Assembly: GCA_020205615.1 (NCBI GenBank)
Contig: CM035168.1
Span: 4,840,237-4,904,236, forward strand
Length of the DNA stretch: 64,000 nt
Source of the DNA: Panax quinquefolius
Taxonomy: Eukaryota > Streptophyta > Magnoliopsida > Apiales > Araliaceae
Direction: 5' to 3'
Part shown: piece after piece, positions 1-11,912 of the stretch
How positions within the stretch are numbered: the first letter of the stretch is position 1
Layout of the letters: each line of letters begins with the position of its first letter
Notes under the pieces: generated by a model
Seen by the model: only the letters and a program-made list of their open reading frames with translations
Told to the model about the DNA's origin: nothing
Databases searched by the model: none
Made by a program: the position numbers and the translations under genes

Positions 1-540
1 GTCTTTCTTGGTTGAAAGTGACTCTCAACATTTTTCAACATGTTAAGCAAATCAACAAGGTCGATATCTAGCTTGTTCATATGAAAAATTCACAACAATT
101 GTGAAAGGAGTCCGGAGTGAGTGCAAGATCAAATCTCGCTCAACTCTCCATCCATGACAAAACTCAAATGTCCTAATCGATCAATCAAATTGATTATGTT
201 AAGAACTTTTTGTCTGCATTTATAGTGCCATCGTCATTCTAGATCTAAGAGCTCCTTAGATATCTCGATATCTATCACCCCACTTTCTCACCATCAACTA
301 CTTGATGTGCAGAATATAGTAGAGAGCATCCATAGTTTCATGCCGACGTCAAGCTCATTATTTGATGGATGCGAGCATGATGCATCGAGCCAATCTACGC
401 ATCATCTTGCCACTTTCTAAAAGTAGCAATCTCTTCCTCGAGGCATTGTCTCGCAACTATTGCGTAGGATAAAGCGATATGACATAAGATAGCTTTTCAA
501 ATATGAGAACTATTCTCAAATTCCTTAACCAATCCGCTTA
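1..540 (-). pseudogene. Ty1/copia gag fragment, degenerate, runs off the window
   Basis: Read on the minus strand, bases 1 to about 215 give pieces typical of plant Ty1/copia Gag: a stretch reading INLIDRLGHLSFVMDGELSE, then after a break MNKLDIDLVDLLNMLKNVES. In intact relatives these two pieces flank the 'LPDSF..F' segment of the capsid-like domain. Here stop codons and shifted frames interrupt the reading, so it cannot be a working gene. The frame leaves the window at base 1, so protease, integrase and reverse transcriptase, if present, would lie to the left. The 5' part (about 220-540) is too decayed for me to translate with confidence. The family call is firm; assignment to a copia lineage is not attempted. 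Confidence 0.6.
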
Positions 541-806
541 ATTTGGCCCCCGTTAATTTAGCATCTAATATGCTTCGCAGCGGATAGTAATTTTAGACAT
601 TGTAAAATTTCTAGAAATGAATTTGTAATTAACAACATTTTTTAACATACATTCTTTTATTAATTACCAAAATAATTTAGGTCTTGTTTTAAATTGGTAT
701 CTCCCACTATTTTCTTCAAACTATATTACCTCACTTATATAGTTCTAAGAAATCTAATTAAAGATTTGCTAGTGAGAATAAGGATCCCATTTCAAATGTA
801 TATAGC

Positions 807-1101
807 CTTGTGGTGACACAACAAACTATATATAAATAAATAGTAGACAACTTTTGTCAATTACATCAACTATGCAACTCTCTTTTATTTTGCTCTTTAG
901 ATTATTTTGATCAAGTGGTGGCACATCCAATCAAAATTATCCAAGTTAAGTCCAACCTAGCACTCCATATATTCAAAAAGAAAAATATCATCCTTGTGGT
1001 GACACAACAAAACAATATTGTTCAATTTTCTTTATAAGCATCAAATGTGATAAATTAACATCTTAAATACTTAATACTTGCTTGTTGTGGTGACACAACA
1101 A
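807..1101. repeat. Three copies of a TTGTG-GTGA-CACAA hairpin
   Basis: The word CTTGTGGTGACACAACAA occurs at 807-824 and 993-1010, and a longer form at 1081-1101. The third copy forms a perfect 8-bp stem (TTGTTGTG at 1082-1089, CACAACAA at 1094-1101) closed by GTGA, a GNRA-type tetraloop sequence. The first two copies keep the loop and a 5-bp stem. Confidence 0.7.
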
Positions 1102-1859
1102 AAACTCATATTAAATATTTAATACTCTATTAATTTTATCATGCTAGAAGGCTTACGCTCGATATTCCAAATATCTTTGAACGCTTAGACTTAATATAAA
1201 AAATCGAGGGGTTTGTTATTAATTTGTCTCATCTTTGCTTAGCGCATTTATATATATATATATAATAATACATATTATTAATGAACATGCTAAGCATGTT
1301 TGCATAATATATATATATATATATAGTATAAGCATGCACATATAGAATACTATATTCTACCCGGATTGATTATGGACTTTATTCTAGTTTGTCTCACTAG
1401 AGCCACCAAGTGAACCAAAAGGTCAAACCCTAGGGGCAAGCAAGAAATAATATTTAAATATAACTATTACATTTAAACCCTGCTCCATTACAAACGGGTC
1501 TTCAAGCGCCTTGTTCTTCGATCTCCAATTTTTCAAAATTAATTCTAACTATTCCTATTACAAAACTATTTAAAATAAATAGAAACCTCGATCAAAGAAT
1601 AAGGGGAAGTACATAGAGAGAGATAGAATTTACATTAAGAAAAAATTAGAGAAGACGAGGTACGCAGAATTCCCCATTTAATAAAACCCATACATTCATG
1701 CATCCAACTAAAATAAAATCCAATCATATCGTCAATAAATTCATAATCAATCCCATTTATTATCATACACATCACCATACGATCAATAAATAACATTCAT
1801 CTCATGAATAATAAACATTTAATATATATATTGATATCATTTAATGGGCAAATTTAGTT

Positions 1860-2560
1860 AAGATAAAATCTATTTTTGAATCAAAATAAACTCCTTTATT
1901 TTAATCCAAATTTAAATCAAAATAAAACTATTTTATTTTAATTTATCCAATTTTGAATAAAATAAACTATTTTATTTTAATCAAAATCTTTAATCAAAAT
2001 AAACTCCTTTATTTTAATTAATTATGGAATCCAATTCCATATATATAAAAATCTCTAATTAAAATAAACTCTAATTAAAATTTTTTATTTTAATTAATTA
2101 TGAAATCCAATTCCATGTAAAAAAAAAAACTCTTTTATTAAAGGAAACACGGATTGATTATTTTTTCCTATTCACAAATAAACTCCTTTATTTTGAATAA
2201 TATGAAATCTTATTTCATATTTAAATAAACTCCTTTATTTAAGGAAATTACTTGATTTTCTTTCCTATTCACAAATAAACTCTTTTATTTTAAATAATAT
2301 GAAATCTTATTTCATATCTAAATAAACTCCTTTATTTAAGGAAAGATGGATTTACTTTCCTATTCACAAATAAACTCCTTTATTTTAGAAAATAAAATCC
2401 AATTTCAACTCCAATTAGTTATCATGAATCCAATTCCAACTCTAATTAGTTAGCATGAAATTTAATTTTAAAATTAAAATAAACTTTTTATTTTAATATT
2501 AAAATAAACCTTTTATTTTAAAATTAAAATAAACTTTTTATTTTAATTATAAAATTATTA
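1860..2560. repeat. AT-rich repeated words, 'aataaactcctttatt' type
   Basis: Short self-complementary words such as AATAAACTCCTTTATTT recur more than ten times, often next to GAAATCTTATTTCAT. Many are small inverted repeats (for example AAATAAA...TTTATTT). No coding frame is present. It looks like internal expansion in the copia-derived LTR or leader. Confidence 0.6.
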
Positions 2561-2561
2561 A

Positions 2562-2562
2562 G

Positions 2563-2615
<53 letters not shown>

Positions 2616-2628
2616 ATATAACCCGAAT

Positions 2629-2692
<64 letters not shown>
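2562..2692. repeat. (TA)n microsatellite, two blocks
   Basis: Two long TA runs (about 2569-2612 and 2627-2691) are separated by a short non-repetitive piece containing 'aacccga'. Confidence 0.9.
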
Positions 2693-3605
2693 AACCAATT
2701 TCATGGAAACCGTTAATTGCATAATCAAATTAAATGACTCATGCCTTGAAATCCGTTCCTATTGCATGCTCCTTTAAATCATGTTGCACGCACGGAATTC
2801 AATTTGCTTTTAAAAAAATTCGGTGCCCAGGTACTAATTAACTTTTGAAAAAAAAAAATTCCGTGTATAGCCTGTTTTGGTCTGTATGCTTAATCTAAAA
2901 TTAAAATGAAGCACGTCATCTTTGCAGCCCTTTTTCGTGCAGCATGCTAATTACGTGGGCAATAAAAAACGGCAGCCCTTTAAAATTTTTTTTTTTGTTT
3001 GCTGCTGATCATGCACGGATTTCCGTGCGCAGCCCTTTTTTTTTTTTATTTTAAATTTTATACAATAAAAATTATGCCCAATTAAATTGTTCTAAACACA
3101 TATCAATATACATATCAAATTTGAACAATTAATAATTCGCGCATAAAGGTTTGGCTCGATGCCACCGTTAGGTTTGTAATATTCATAGAACGCAATCAAA
3201 TTGCATAAAAAAGTGCTAAAAGTAAACGTAAAAATCGTAGTTTAAAAAATTTACAAACCATATACCCTGATCACCCTTTATGCACAATTATTAATTAAAC
3301 GAAAAGATAAAGAATAAAATCATACCTCAAGATCGAGCTTCTCTCGTACAAGTTCACCTCCAAATCTTTTCGCTCAACTTGAATCCACCGGTTTGGTTCT
3401 TTCTTTCGATCAACGCTACCACCCAAATGTTTGGCCTCTAGAGGTGATCCACCAAGGAAGAATAAAATTCAAGAAGATGGGTGTATATGGCTAAACCCTA
3501 GTTTTTCTATCTCTCTATAGTAAAAGGGCGCATTCCAACAATTGAAATTATTACGTAGATGTTGTTAAAAGTCAACAACCCCATACCACCCATAATAAGA
3601 CTCTC

Positions 3606-3615
3606 TTATTTATAG
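3606..3615 (-). promoter_or_regulatory. TATA element in the copia-like LTR
   Basis: The minus strand reads CTATAAATAAGAG, a strong plant TATA context. Transcription would run leftward, toward the gag fragment. Confidence 0.5.
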
Positions 3616-4018
3616 ATGTGGCAACCCACCTTAACAATTAAGAATTGGGTTTTATTTAATTAATTAAATTTTTTAATTAATTAAGCTCCCTAATCTTATT
3701 AGGATAATTAATTAAACTCTTTTAATTAATTTTCCTTCCTAATCCAATTAGAATAAATGAGAGTACTTATATTAAATTAATTCCTAAACTCTTTTAGAAA
3801 TTAAAATAATAATAATTGTAATAATATTAATAAGACTCTCTTATTAATTTATATTTAATATTTCTAAAATATTAAATAATAATATTAAGCTATTTAATTT
3901 ATTCTATCACCATAGATTAAATTAAATATACTTAACATATTATTACGATTATGCCATTAACTTCTTAAATAATTATTCTTCCTTTTATGGTGTGACCCTT
4001 TAGGTTCTCCATATTAAA

Positions 4019-4119
4019 CCTATTGTAGAATAAATCAATTAGAATAATTCTAATCTTATTTAAATAAATAAATTAAACAATTAATTTATTTAAATAAATA
4101 ATATTTATTCTACAATAGG
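4019..4119. repeat. AT-rich foldback with perfect 17-bp arms
   Basis: CCTATTGTAGAATAAAT (4019-4035) is exactly complementary to ATTTATTCTACAATAGG (4103-4119). The 67-bp spacer contains further TTTAAATAAATA-type inverted repeats, so most of the interval could fold on itself. It may be a small foldback insertion or an intrinsic LTR structure; no target-site duplication was identified. Confidence 0.7.
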
Positions 4120-5044
4120 GATAAGCCTCCCAAATGATCAACGACTTTCCGTATAATATAGATTTCAACATTAATCATAAAAGAACCTTTCGAGTAAATA
4201 GTTACCGCACAATTCAATCCTTCCACCATACAATGTCCCAATTAAATATAAGATATGGAATTATCACAAGTCTTATTTTATTTAATTATATGTATTTCGA
4301 TCCTTAAATGCACAACTCCAAATAATGCAAATTAGAAACTCCTTTCTAATTTCATTCTCGCTTTTGCCAAGGACTACCGGGTTGTCATTTATCGAATCAC
4401 ATAGACATTTCTCTTTTATTAGAAGTGGTAGATTCTTTATCGATCATACATTATCTCCACGTATAACTTATTATACCCAAGCATACCTTTGATATACCCT
4501 AAGGGTCTTAAGGAATAAGTCAAAGTATAACTCATCATACACAAGATACTATGATGATCTCAAGTCCAAGGATTACTTGACTACTATCACTACTACAGAA
4601 TTCCTATCGACAGCAAATAAAACTCCATTAGGTATTCCTTAGCGAGCCACGCTCAAAGAACTTATTCTCTAATAAGCACCTACATACTTGCTTTAGTGTT
4701 CCACACAAATGATCATGAGATCAATCATCCTCATCCAACGAAAGCAAGAACGATGTATGTACCAATCTATCCTGATTCACTAATCCCCAATTTAGTAATC
4801 CAACGATTGGGAACTATTTTAGTTTTAAGCTTTCTAAGAATTTAGATCTCATTAGAATGATCATCATCATTATTCTAAAAGCATTGCTTAAAACTACGGG
4901 TTTATCACATATTATAAAACAAAGATCATGTAGATAATTAAAAGCCTTTAATAAATTAATACTTTTTATTAATAAATGAATAAGATTGTTACAAAGTATA
5001 TGCTTTATCATCAAACATGATCGTAGGAACTTGGCCTGCATGTG

Positions 5045-7776
5045 TTCAATTTGATATAATGTTATAGTTGTGGGTAGTATTTATAAATTTTGCAAAGTAT
5101 GTAAGTTGTTGTATTATATTCGATTGGTCGGGGAATATTCTTTGTGTTTGGGGAATATTCGTGACGCGACACAATCATTGGTGGACCCCACAACGGAATT
5201 ATTGTCGGATTGAGAAAACGAAAAAATATTTTATTAAAAATAACGACGGAAGTTTTACCGCTAATCTTGTTGAACTACTCGATAGTAAAGAAATACGATG
5301 TCTGGCGTGGTTGCACAAGAGTAGCACTACGGTATTGATTTTTAATGCTTACGTGAGAAGTCACTCATTTTTGTTCAATTATTGCTATAGTAATTGTTGC
5401 ATAGTATCTCACGTTATTTGATTCAATTATTGTCGATATTTTATGTATTATTAAATCAATAATTGAAATGACAGAGTTATTAATATTATAAATTGCAATA
5501 TTAACGATGTCTAGAAGTTCTGCCAAGGAGAGGTTTGGTCACCTAATTGCACGCCAATAGGAAGAAATCCTTATTGGAAAGCCCCCTCTTTTCTGGGAAA
5601 GACCTGATCGATTAATATTGTGAATTGTAATAAAGATGATAAATATTGTTAAAATTATTAAGGTGATTTTTTTTATGAAGTCTGCTTAATTTATGGATTC
5701 CTATTTACCCATTTTTCAAAATAATCGGTTGAAAATTTTTAAAGGTGGGGCCCACATGTGGGGCCCATATGTGTTGGGAAAATGATTTTGGAAATGGAAG
5801 AGTATACGTATGGAAGTATATGTGTGTATTGAGTATATGGTGGGAGAAAATGAGATGTGAAAGTGATGGGTGTGTGATGGGTGTGTGAGTGAAAAATGGT
5901 GGAAAAGTGGTAGTGTGATAGTGATGTGTAAGAGTGTAGTGAATTTGATTATTGGGTGGGTGAGGGATAGATGTTGGTTATGGGGGAGAAAAATTAAGTG
6001 GTGTATATATAATATTGATATATATAAGTTGAAAACATGTGTTTATATATATGTATTATATTTTAATTTTTGTTATGATTTTATTGGTTAGTTGATTGAC
6101 TTTATTGTATTTGGTTGAAGAAATAATTCGTTCATAAACAGTACACTTCTATTGTCCTATAAATAGAAGCTCATTTCTTCATTATTTCTTACAAATTCAC
6201 TGAAACTCCAGAGAGAGAAATTATAGAGAAACTATAGAAAAGTATTCTGCTAATTCCCTACTCTTATATTCAGTTTCTTTTACGGTAAGGGGTGTTATTC
6301 TTTCTTATTCATGAAGAGAACTGTTGTTATTCCATTTCTTATTATTCTTTTGGAATAACTTTTGTATCTGTGCTACTACCTATACTTGGTGACATTCTTC
6401 TATTATTCATCTTTATTATTATTCATTTGGAACATCTTGTCATGTGTTTTACACCTACTGAGTTCCGTCTTTTGTTATTATTCTATTAGAATATCCTCAT
6501 GCATGTGTTTTTACAATCGACTTGGTTCCGTATTTATTTATTATTACGTCGAAATATCCTCATCTGCATGCGTTTCTTCGGGACCGATTCCATTATTTAT
6601 TATTCCGCATTTATTATTACATTGGGACATTCTATCGGTGTGAATTTCACCGACACAGTTCCGTTATTATTATTACATTGGAATAACTTTTCACATCTGC
6701 AATCCGCATGCATGGTGATTTCTTTTGTTTTTCCATTCGTTATTATACTTAGTTGGTTAAAATTTTGACTTCTATACTCCATGAAATTAGTGGAATATCC
6801 TTGATATTTGCGCTTCATCCAGTATTTTTCATGCAAATATTCTTCTGAGCATTCTTGAATTTTACTCTACAAAGCAGTATCATGTTGACAATTTGGGCGT
6901 TATTAGTTCTGAATAAATTAATTAAGTGAACTTGTTTTATTGAACTCTTATATCATTGTCATCATCCTCATGTTTATATTTTTTTGAAAGTCATCATGGC
7001 TGTGTAGTGCATAGATGGACTTGGTATGATTATGACCGAGGATTATTGATTGTAATCATGGTAGTAATGTTACAAATGATGTGATAAAAGTCCTCGTTGG
7101 CCCGTGCATTGATGGACGATTGTTGGCATGATCATGACCATTGATGAATACACGAATATCCTTGGCCCGTAGTGCATGGATAATTTATGGTTGTGATACT
7201 AATGAATATCCTTGGGTAGAAAGTCTGCGGGATGATGTGGATTATTTAATAAAGTTTAGTCTCGCCGATAAAAGTGATGAAAACCTTTTAAATTATAAAA
7301 GATAGTAGATTTTATTCTCTACTTGACTCTTTTTAATGGATGCGTGTCATTGCCGCAGCTTAAACTTGATGTCTATTGTATATTATCGGTTTAACATTGT
7401 TGAAGACTAATGATAATTTATTACGCATTATCTTAGTAATAATATTTTTTCTTGGGCTAGTTGAGATCACCCTTTCTTTCACCGTTCTTTGAGAAATGAG
7501 AACGTAAATTTGATTTAGCCGGGAACCGGAGTGATGGTCCGGATGATAGTATTAGCTAGTAGTCCTCACTATTCTGTTAAATAGTGTGACAATAAATGTA
7601 ACGAGGACTCTATTTGAGAATGGATATTGTCTAGAAGGCAATATCTCTGTTTAAAATCTCAGTTATGTTTTGTCATATTTTACACGACAGTTGTATAATT
7701 AAGTTTTTATTTGTATTTGTACCATGTATTTGGCGACTCAAGATGGGTGATGTATACTTATTTTGGGGGCATCACA
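5045..7776 (+). mobile_element. Tekay-like Ty3/gypsy LTR, 5' truncated (subfamily II)
   Basis: The sequence begins within the conserved 'ttgatataatgttatag' segment that lies about 75 bp inside the intact LTR at 25207, so the 5' tip is missing. It continues through the U3 hairpin region (about 5545-5575), a CTATAAATAG core promoter (6157-6166), a CGGTAAGG splice-donor-like motif (6283-6290), a weak hairpin array (6296-6750) and the terminus GGGGGCATCACA at 7776. No PBS, PPT or gag-pol follows, so it is a solo or recombinant LTR. Open frames of 62-117 codons inside it share nothing with known proteins and coincide with repeats. Confidence 0.8.
6157..6166 (+). promoter_or_regulatory. LTR core promoter (TATA box)
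   Basis: CTATAAATAGAAGCTC matches the TATA segment at the same place in the other LTR copies (8768, 26355, 29655, 41431). A GAGA-rich stretch and the GGTAAGG motif follow about 120 bp downstream. Confidence 0.7.
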
Positions 7777-8184
7777 TGCACAATCATTGGTGGACCCCAC
7801 AACGGAAGTATTGTCGTAGTTAGAAAACGACAGAATTATCTTTTTATAAAAATAACTACGAAAGTGTTACCGTTAAAAGCTGTTGAACTACCTTGGTAAT
7901 AAAAAATACGATGTCTGGCGGGTTTCACAAGTATCACACGGTATTGATTATTGATGCTTACGTGAAAAGTCACTCGGTTATACTCAATTATTACTACGAT
8001 AATTCTTTGCATCATATCTCTCGTATTATTGATTCGATTATTGTCACGATTATCATCTCGCATAATTTTTATATATTATTAAATCAATAATTGAGAGGAC
8101 AAAGTTATTCATATTATTAAATTGTAATATTTACAATGTCTAGAAGTTACTGTCGAGGAGAGGTTTGGTCATCTAATCATGCGG

Positions 8185-8207
8185 CCAATAAGGAGAAATC
8201 CTTATCG
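8185..8207 (+). repeat. Conserved U3 hairpin with GAAA loop
   Basis: CCAATAAGGA, then GAAA, then TCCTTATCG forms a 9- to 10-bp stem. Equivalent hairpins occur upstream of the TATA box in the other LTRs (about 5552, 25805, 40070, 40908; on the minus strand at 19860-19883, 47909 and 55214). Confidence 0.7.
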
Positions 8208-8767
8208 AAAAGCCCCTGCTTTCCTAGAACGACACGGTTATTAAATATTGTGAGTTATAATATTAATGATGAATAAGTTTTTGTTGATTAAAGATGAATT
8301 TGATAGTTCCATTGTGTTGGTATTATTAGTGTTAGTGAAAATTGACATCTATTTCGATAATAATTGATGTCTGGGGGTTATATTGATAAATCGGATAATT
8401 AATGGGATAAATGAGCAATTAATTGCTACTAATTCACGTGTTTATATAACTATTTGTTCACATGTGTGTACTATTGAATCACATTCATGTACTATTAGGG
8501 GGGAGTTGGTGCAAGATTGATAATACTTGCATGACTAAGTTAAAGATGGAGGTATAGATGGAGGTACTATCTTTGTTATTCGTATTTTCACATGATTATA
8601 AATATTGAATCACATGATTGAACTATTGATTCACATTATTTACTATTAGAGAGGTGGTGCAGTTTGATAATACTTGCGGGACTAAATTAAAAATGAAAGA
8701 AAAGTTGGAGTATTGTCTTTGTAATTTTTTGAGCCCCAAAACGTGCAATTATCGAAACTATATTTTC

Positions 8768-8777
8768 CTATAAATAG
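8768..8777 (+). promoter_or_regulatory. LTR core promoter (TATA box)
   Basis: CTATAAATAG followed by 'aagctcattcttcc' and a GAGA-rich leader, at the position seen in every related LTR here. Confidence 0.7.
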
Positions 8778-8929
8778 AAGCTCATTCTTCCTTTATTTCT
8801 CACCAATTCACTAAAGCTTTAGAACAATTATTATAGAGATAAATTATAGAGAGAAAGAAGAAGAGAAGTCTGCTACCTCACTATTCTAATATCCAGTTTC
8901 TTCTATGATAAGTGGTATTATTTCTTTCT

Positions 8930-9600
8930 TATTCATGAAGAGAGCTTACATTATTCCATTCTTTATTATTATGTTGGAATAACTTTGTCTGTCTGAAATA
9001 CCGCATATATGGTGAAATTCTTACATTATTACGTTTTTTATTATTCTTTTGGAATATCATGTATGCATGCGGATTACGCTAGACCGTTCCATTCTTTATT
9101 ATTACATTTGGAATAACTTTTATGCATGCGATCTATCTCATGCATGGTGAATTCTTTGTTGTTTCTTTCTTTATTATTACATTGGAATATCACATGCATG
9201 CGGTTTACGCGTGACTCAGTTCCATTATTTATATTACATTGGAATATCCTATGCATGCGGATTACGCTAGTCCCGGTTCCATTCTTTATTATTACATTGG
9301 AATAACTTTTATGCATGCGGTCTATCGCATGCATGGTGAATTCTTTGTTATTATATTCTTTATTATTCATTTGGAATATCACATGCATGCGGTTTTCTGG
9401 CGTGACCGTTCCATTCTTTATTATTACATTTGGAATATCACATGCATGCGGTTTCTGCATGACACGGTTCCATTCTTTATTATTACATTGAGAATAACGT
9501 TATGCATGCGATCTATCGCATACATGGTGAATTCTTACATTATTCTATTCTTTATTATTACATTGGAATAACTTTACTATGTGGATTACTGCGTGCATAG
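8930..9600 (+). repeat. Array of ATTCCA...TGGAAT hairpins with RY motifs
   Basis: About ten degenerate units of roughly 55-70 bp carry ATTCCATTCTTTATTATTAC followed by ATTGGAATAAC or a close variant. ATTCCA pairs with TGGAAT (up to 9 bp including flanks) around a loop of about 19 bases. Between hairpins lie GCATGCATGG, ATGCATGCGG and similar words, so CATGCA/TGCATG recurs about ten times in 0.5 kb. Open frames on both strands here simply translate the repeat and are not genes. Confidence 0.8.
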
Positions 9601-11248
9601 TGAATGATCCTTTGTATTCATATGAATAGTATTTTCATTCAAAAGGGGTTTCTGCCAGGGACAGTATCGTAATTTTTCTGACCTTTAAAAATTCTAGAAA
9701 AATTTAAAATGATAATTTGATGAGTTTTCTAGATTGTGTCAAAATATGGCAATTTTTGGATGTATAGATTAAGAGTTATGAATTTTATGGGAAAAGACTA
9801 TTTTAAAAGTAAACCCTTATAAATCTTTGTGGTTAACTCCAAAATTGGTGAAATTTTCATTGGGAGTACATGTATATAACAGGAGTATACCCTGTAAATT
9901 TCGAAATTTTTGGACAAAAGTACAATTTATGATAAATGTCTAAATATTCTAAGTAGCTTTTGGCCATATGAAAAATAGTAAATGAATTTTAAAAATTACG
10001 AAAAAAATATATATTCAATATGGGATTATATTACGCTAAATCTCTAAAAGAAATATTTTTGGGACCTGATTTGGTATTTTTCATGAAAATGAACTAGTTA
10101 TGAGTAAATGAATTAAATATGTTATGTGAAGTAACAAAATTGGAAAATAGGATTTTATGACTTGAAAATCCTATACTGAGGTATATCTTGATTTTTGATG
10201 AGGATTTGATCATTGGTGATGAAATCTTATGAGTATAGCATTTTGAATGATTAAAATGTATTATTTGATAAAGTGTAAAAAATTGAAATAAATTGTTTAT
10301 AAGTTTAAGAAATGATTAAAATATTGTTATAATATTAATAATATTAGATGATGAGTTTATTAAGTGATTGATAATATTTGGATAAATTTAAATTCTTTAA
10401 TATTTATCCTTGTTTTCGTTTGATTAATGCTTATATCATTGTTATCATCCTCACGCTTATATTGTGATGAAAGTCATCTTTGGCTTACGTCGTAGATGGA
10501 CTTGGTATGATTATTATTGAGGATTATTTAGTATAATCATGGTAGTAATGTAACGAATGATGTGGTAAAAGTCCTCATTGGCCGGTAGTGCATTGTTGGA
10601 TAATTTTTGGTATGATTATGACCATGGATTATTCGGTATAGTTATGACCATTGATGATTTAATGAATATCCTTGGCCCGTAGTGCAGGGATGATTCGATG
10701 ATGTGGTTTATTTATTAAGTTTGAGTCTCAAATATAAAAAAATTGATGAAAACATTTTAAAACATAAAAGATAGTAGATATCATGCTTTACTCTTGACTT
10801 CTTCTAATGGATTGCTTATTCCAATCGTAGTTAAACTTGATGTACATTGTATTTTATCGGTTTAACATTGTTGAAGACTAATGATAATTTATTACGCATT
10901 ATCTTAGTTATAATATTTCTTCTTGGCTAGTTGAGCTCACCCTTTCTTTCACCGTTCCCTTGAGGAAAATGAGAACGCAAATAGAGACTAGTCGGGGAAC
11001 GCAGAGATGATCGGTCCGATGATAGCATTAGTAGTCCTCACTATTTTGTTAAATTGTGTGACAATAAATGTAATGAGGACTCCATTGAGTATGGATATTG
11101 TCTAGATGACAATATTCTTATTAAAACTCATAGATTATGTTTTGTCGTATTTTACACGATTGTTGTATAATTAAGTTGTATTTGAATTTTGTACCATGTA
11201 CTTGCCGCATCAAGATGGGTGATGTATATCTATTTTGGGGGCGTCACA

Positions 11249-11912
11249 AAGGGTGCAAAGATGAATTGTTATTTGGCATAATTATGACCATTGGTGATAA
11301 CACGAATATCCTTGGCCCAGATAATTAAGTGGATGGATAAATTCCTTGGCAAGTTGGATGTAGATGATATTTATTTATTAAGTTGAGTTTCAGCGTTAAA
11401 ATTGATGATAAACTTTTAAATCATAGAAGATAGTAGATATCATACTCTACTTGACTCTTCTAATGGATTGCTTATTCCGCTGCAGTTGTTGATCTAAAAT
11501 TTGTTGTCTATTGTATTCTATCAGTTGTTACACTGTTGAAGGCTAACGATAATTTAGTCTGCATTATCTTAGTCATAATATTTTTTACTGGGCTAGTTGA
11601 GCTCACCCTTTTCTTTCATCGTTCTCTTTAAGAAATGAGATTATAGCTAGGACTAGTCGGGGAATGGAGTGACGGTTCGAGATGGTTGTTTTAGTAGTCC
11701 TCACTATTCTGTAAAATAGTGTGATAATAATTGTAATGAGGATTGAATTTGAGTTTGGATATTGTCTAGAAGACAATAGTCGTGTTAAAACTCAACTATT
11801 GTGTTGTCGTATTTTGCACGACAGTTGTATTAATTAAGTTTGTATTTAAGTTATGTACCATGTATTTCGCGACTCAGAATGGGTGATATATACCTATTTT
11901 GGGAGCTTCATA
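11249..11912 (+). mobile_element. 3' end fragment of a Tekay-like LTR
   Basis: It begins at 'aagggtgcaaagatg', an internal LTR position (compare about 42348), directly after the terminus of the preceding LTR. It ends at about 11912 with a decayed terminus (GGGAGCTTCATA). It has no coding content. Confidence 0.7.

Larger units (their letters stand above)
545..5040 (-). mobile_element. Probable long LTR/leader of the minus-strand Ty1/copia element
   Basis: This very AT-rich stretch lies directly upstream of the gag fragment on the minus strand. It has a good minus-strand TATA element (3606-3615) and no coding capacity, as expected of an LTR plus leader. Its right limit at about 5040 is where recognisable gypsy LTR sequence starts. 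I did not find a clear tRNA primer-binding site near 545-600 or a second LTR copy, so both boundaries are inferred. The stretch also holds repeated hairpins (807-1101), repeated 'aataaactcctttatt' words (1860-2540), (TA)n tracts (2560-2692) and a foldback (4019-4119). Confidence 0.4.
7777..11248 (+). mobile_element. Tekay-like LTR, 5' truncated, with long extra leader segment
   Basis: It starts abruptly at 'tgcacaatcattggtgg', a position about 130 bp inside the neighbouring LTR, directly after that LTR's terminus. It carries the U3 hairpin (8185-8207), TATA box (8768-8777), a dense hairpin and RY-motif array (8930-9600) and the terminus GGGGGCGTCACA at 11248. Between 9600 and 10440 there is about 0.8 kb absent from the 5045 copy. 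The reverse complement of this segment reappears at about 34980-35460. The extra segment may be the ancestral leader, lost elsewhere, or an insertion. Confidence 0.75.

Noticed and set aside
5068..5421. 117-codon frame with Cys/Trp/Phe-rich sequence
   Set aside because: It lies in LTR U3 sequence and the frame is not kept in the other copies (25207, 40309).
9074..9571. Frames on both strands encoding repeated 'CNNKEWN' or 'FIITLE' words
   Set aside because: They are translations of the ATTCCA/TGGAAT hairpin array. Related arrays have stops in other places.
8930..9600. CRISPR-like look of regularly spaced repeats
   Set aside because: Units are degenerate, spacers are also repeated, the host is a plant genome and no cas gene exists; it is LTR-internal.
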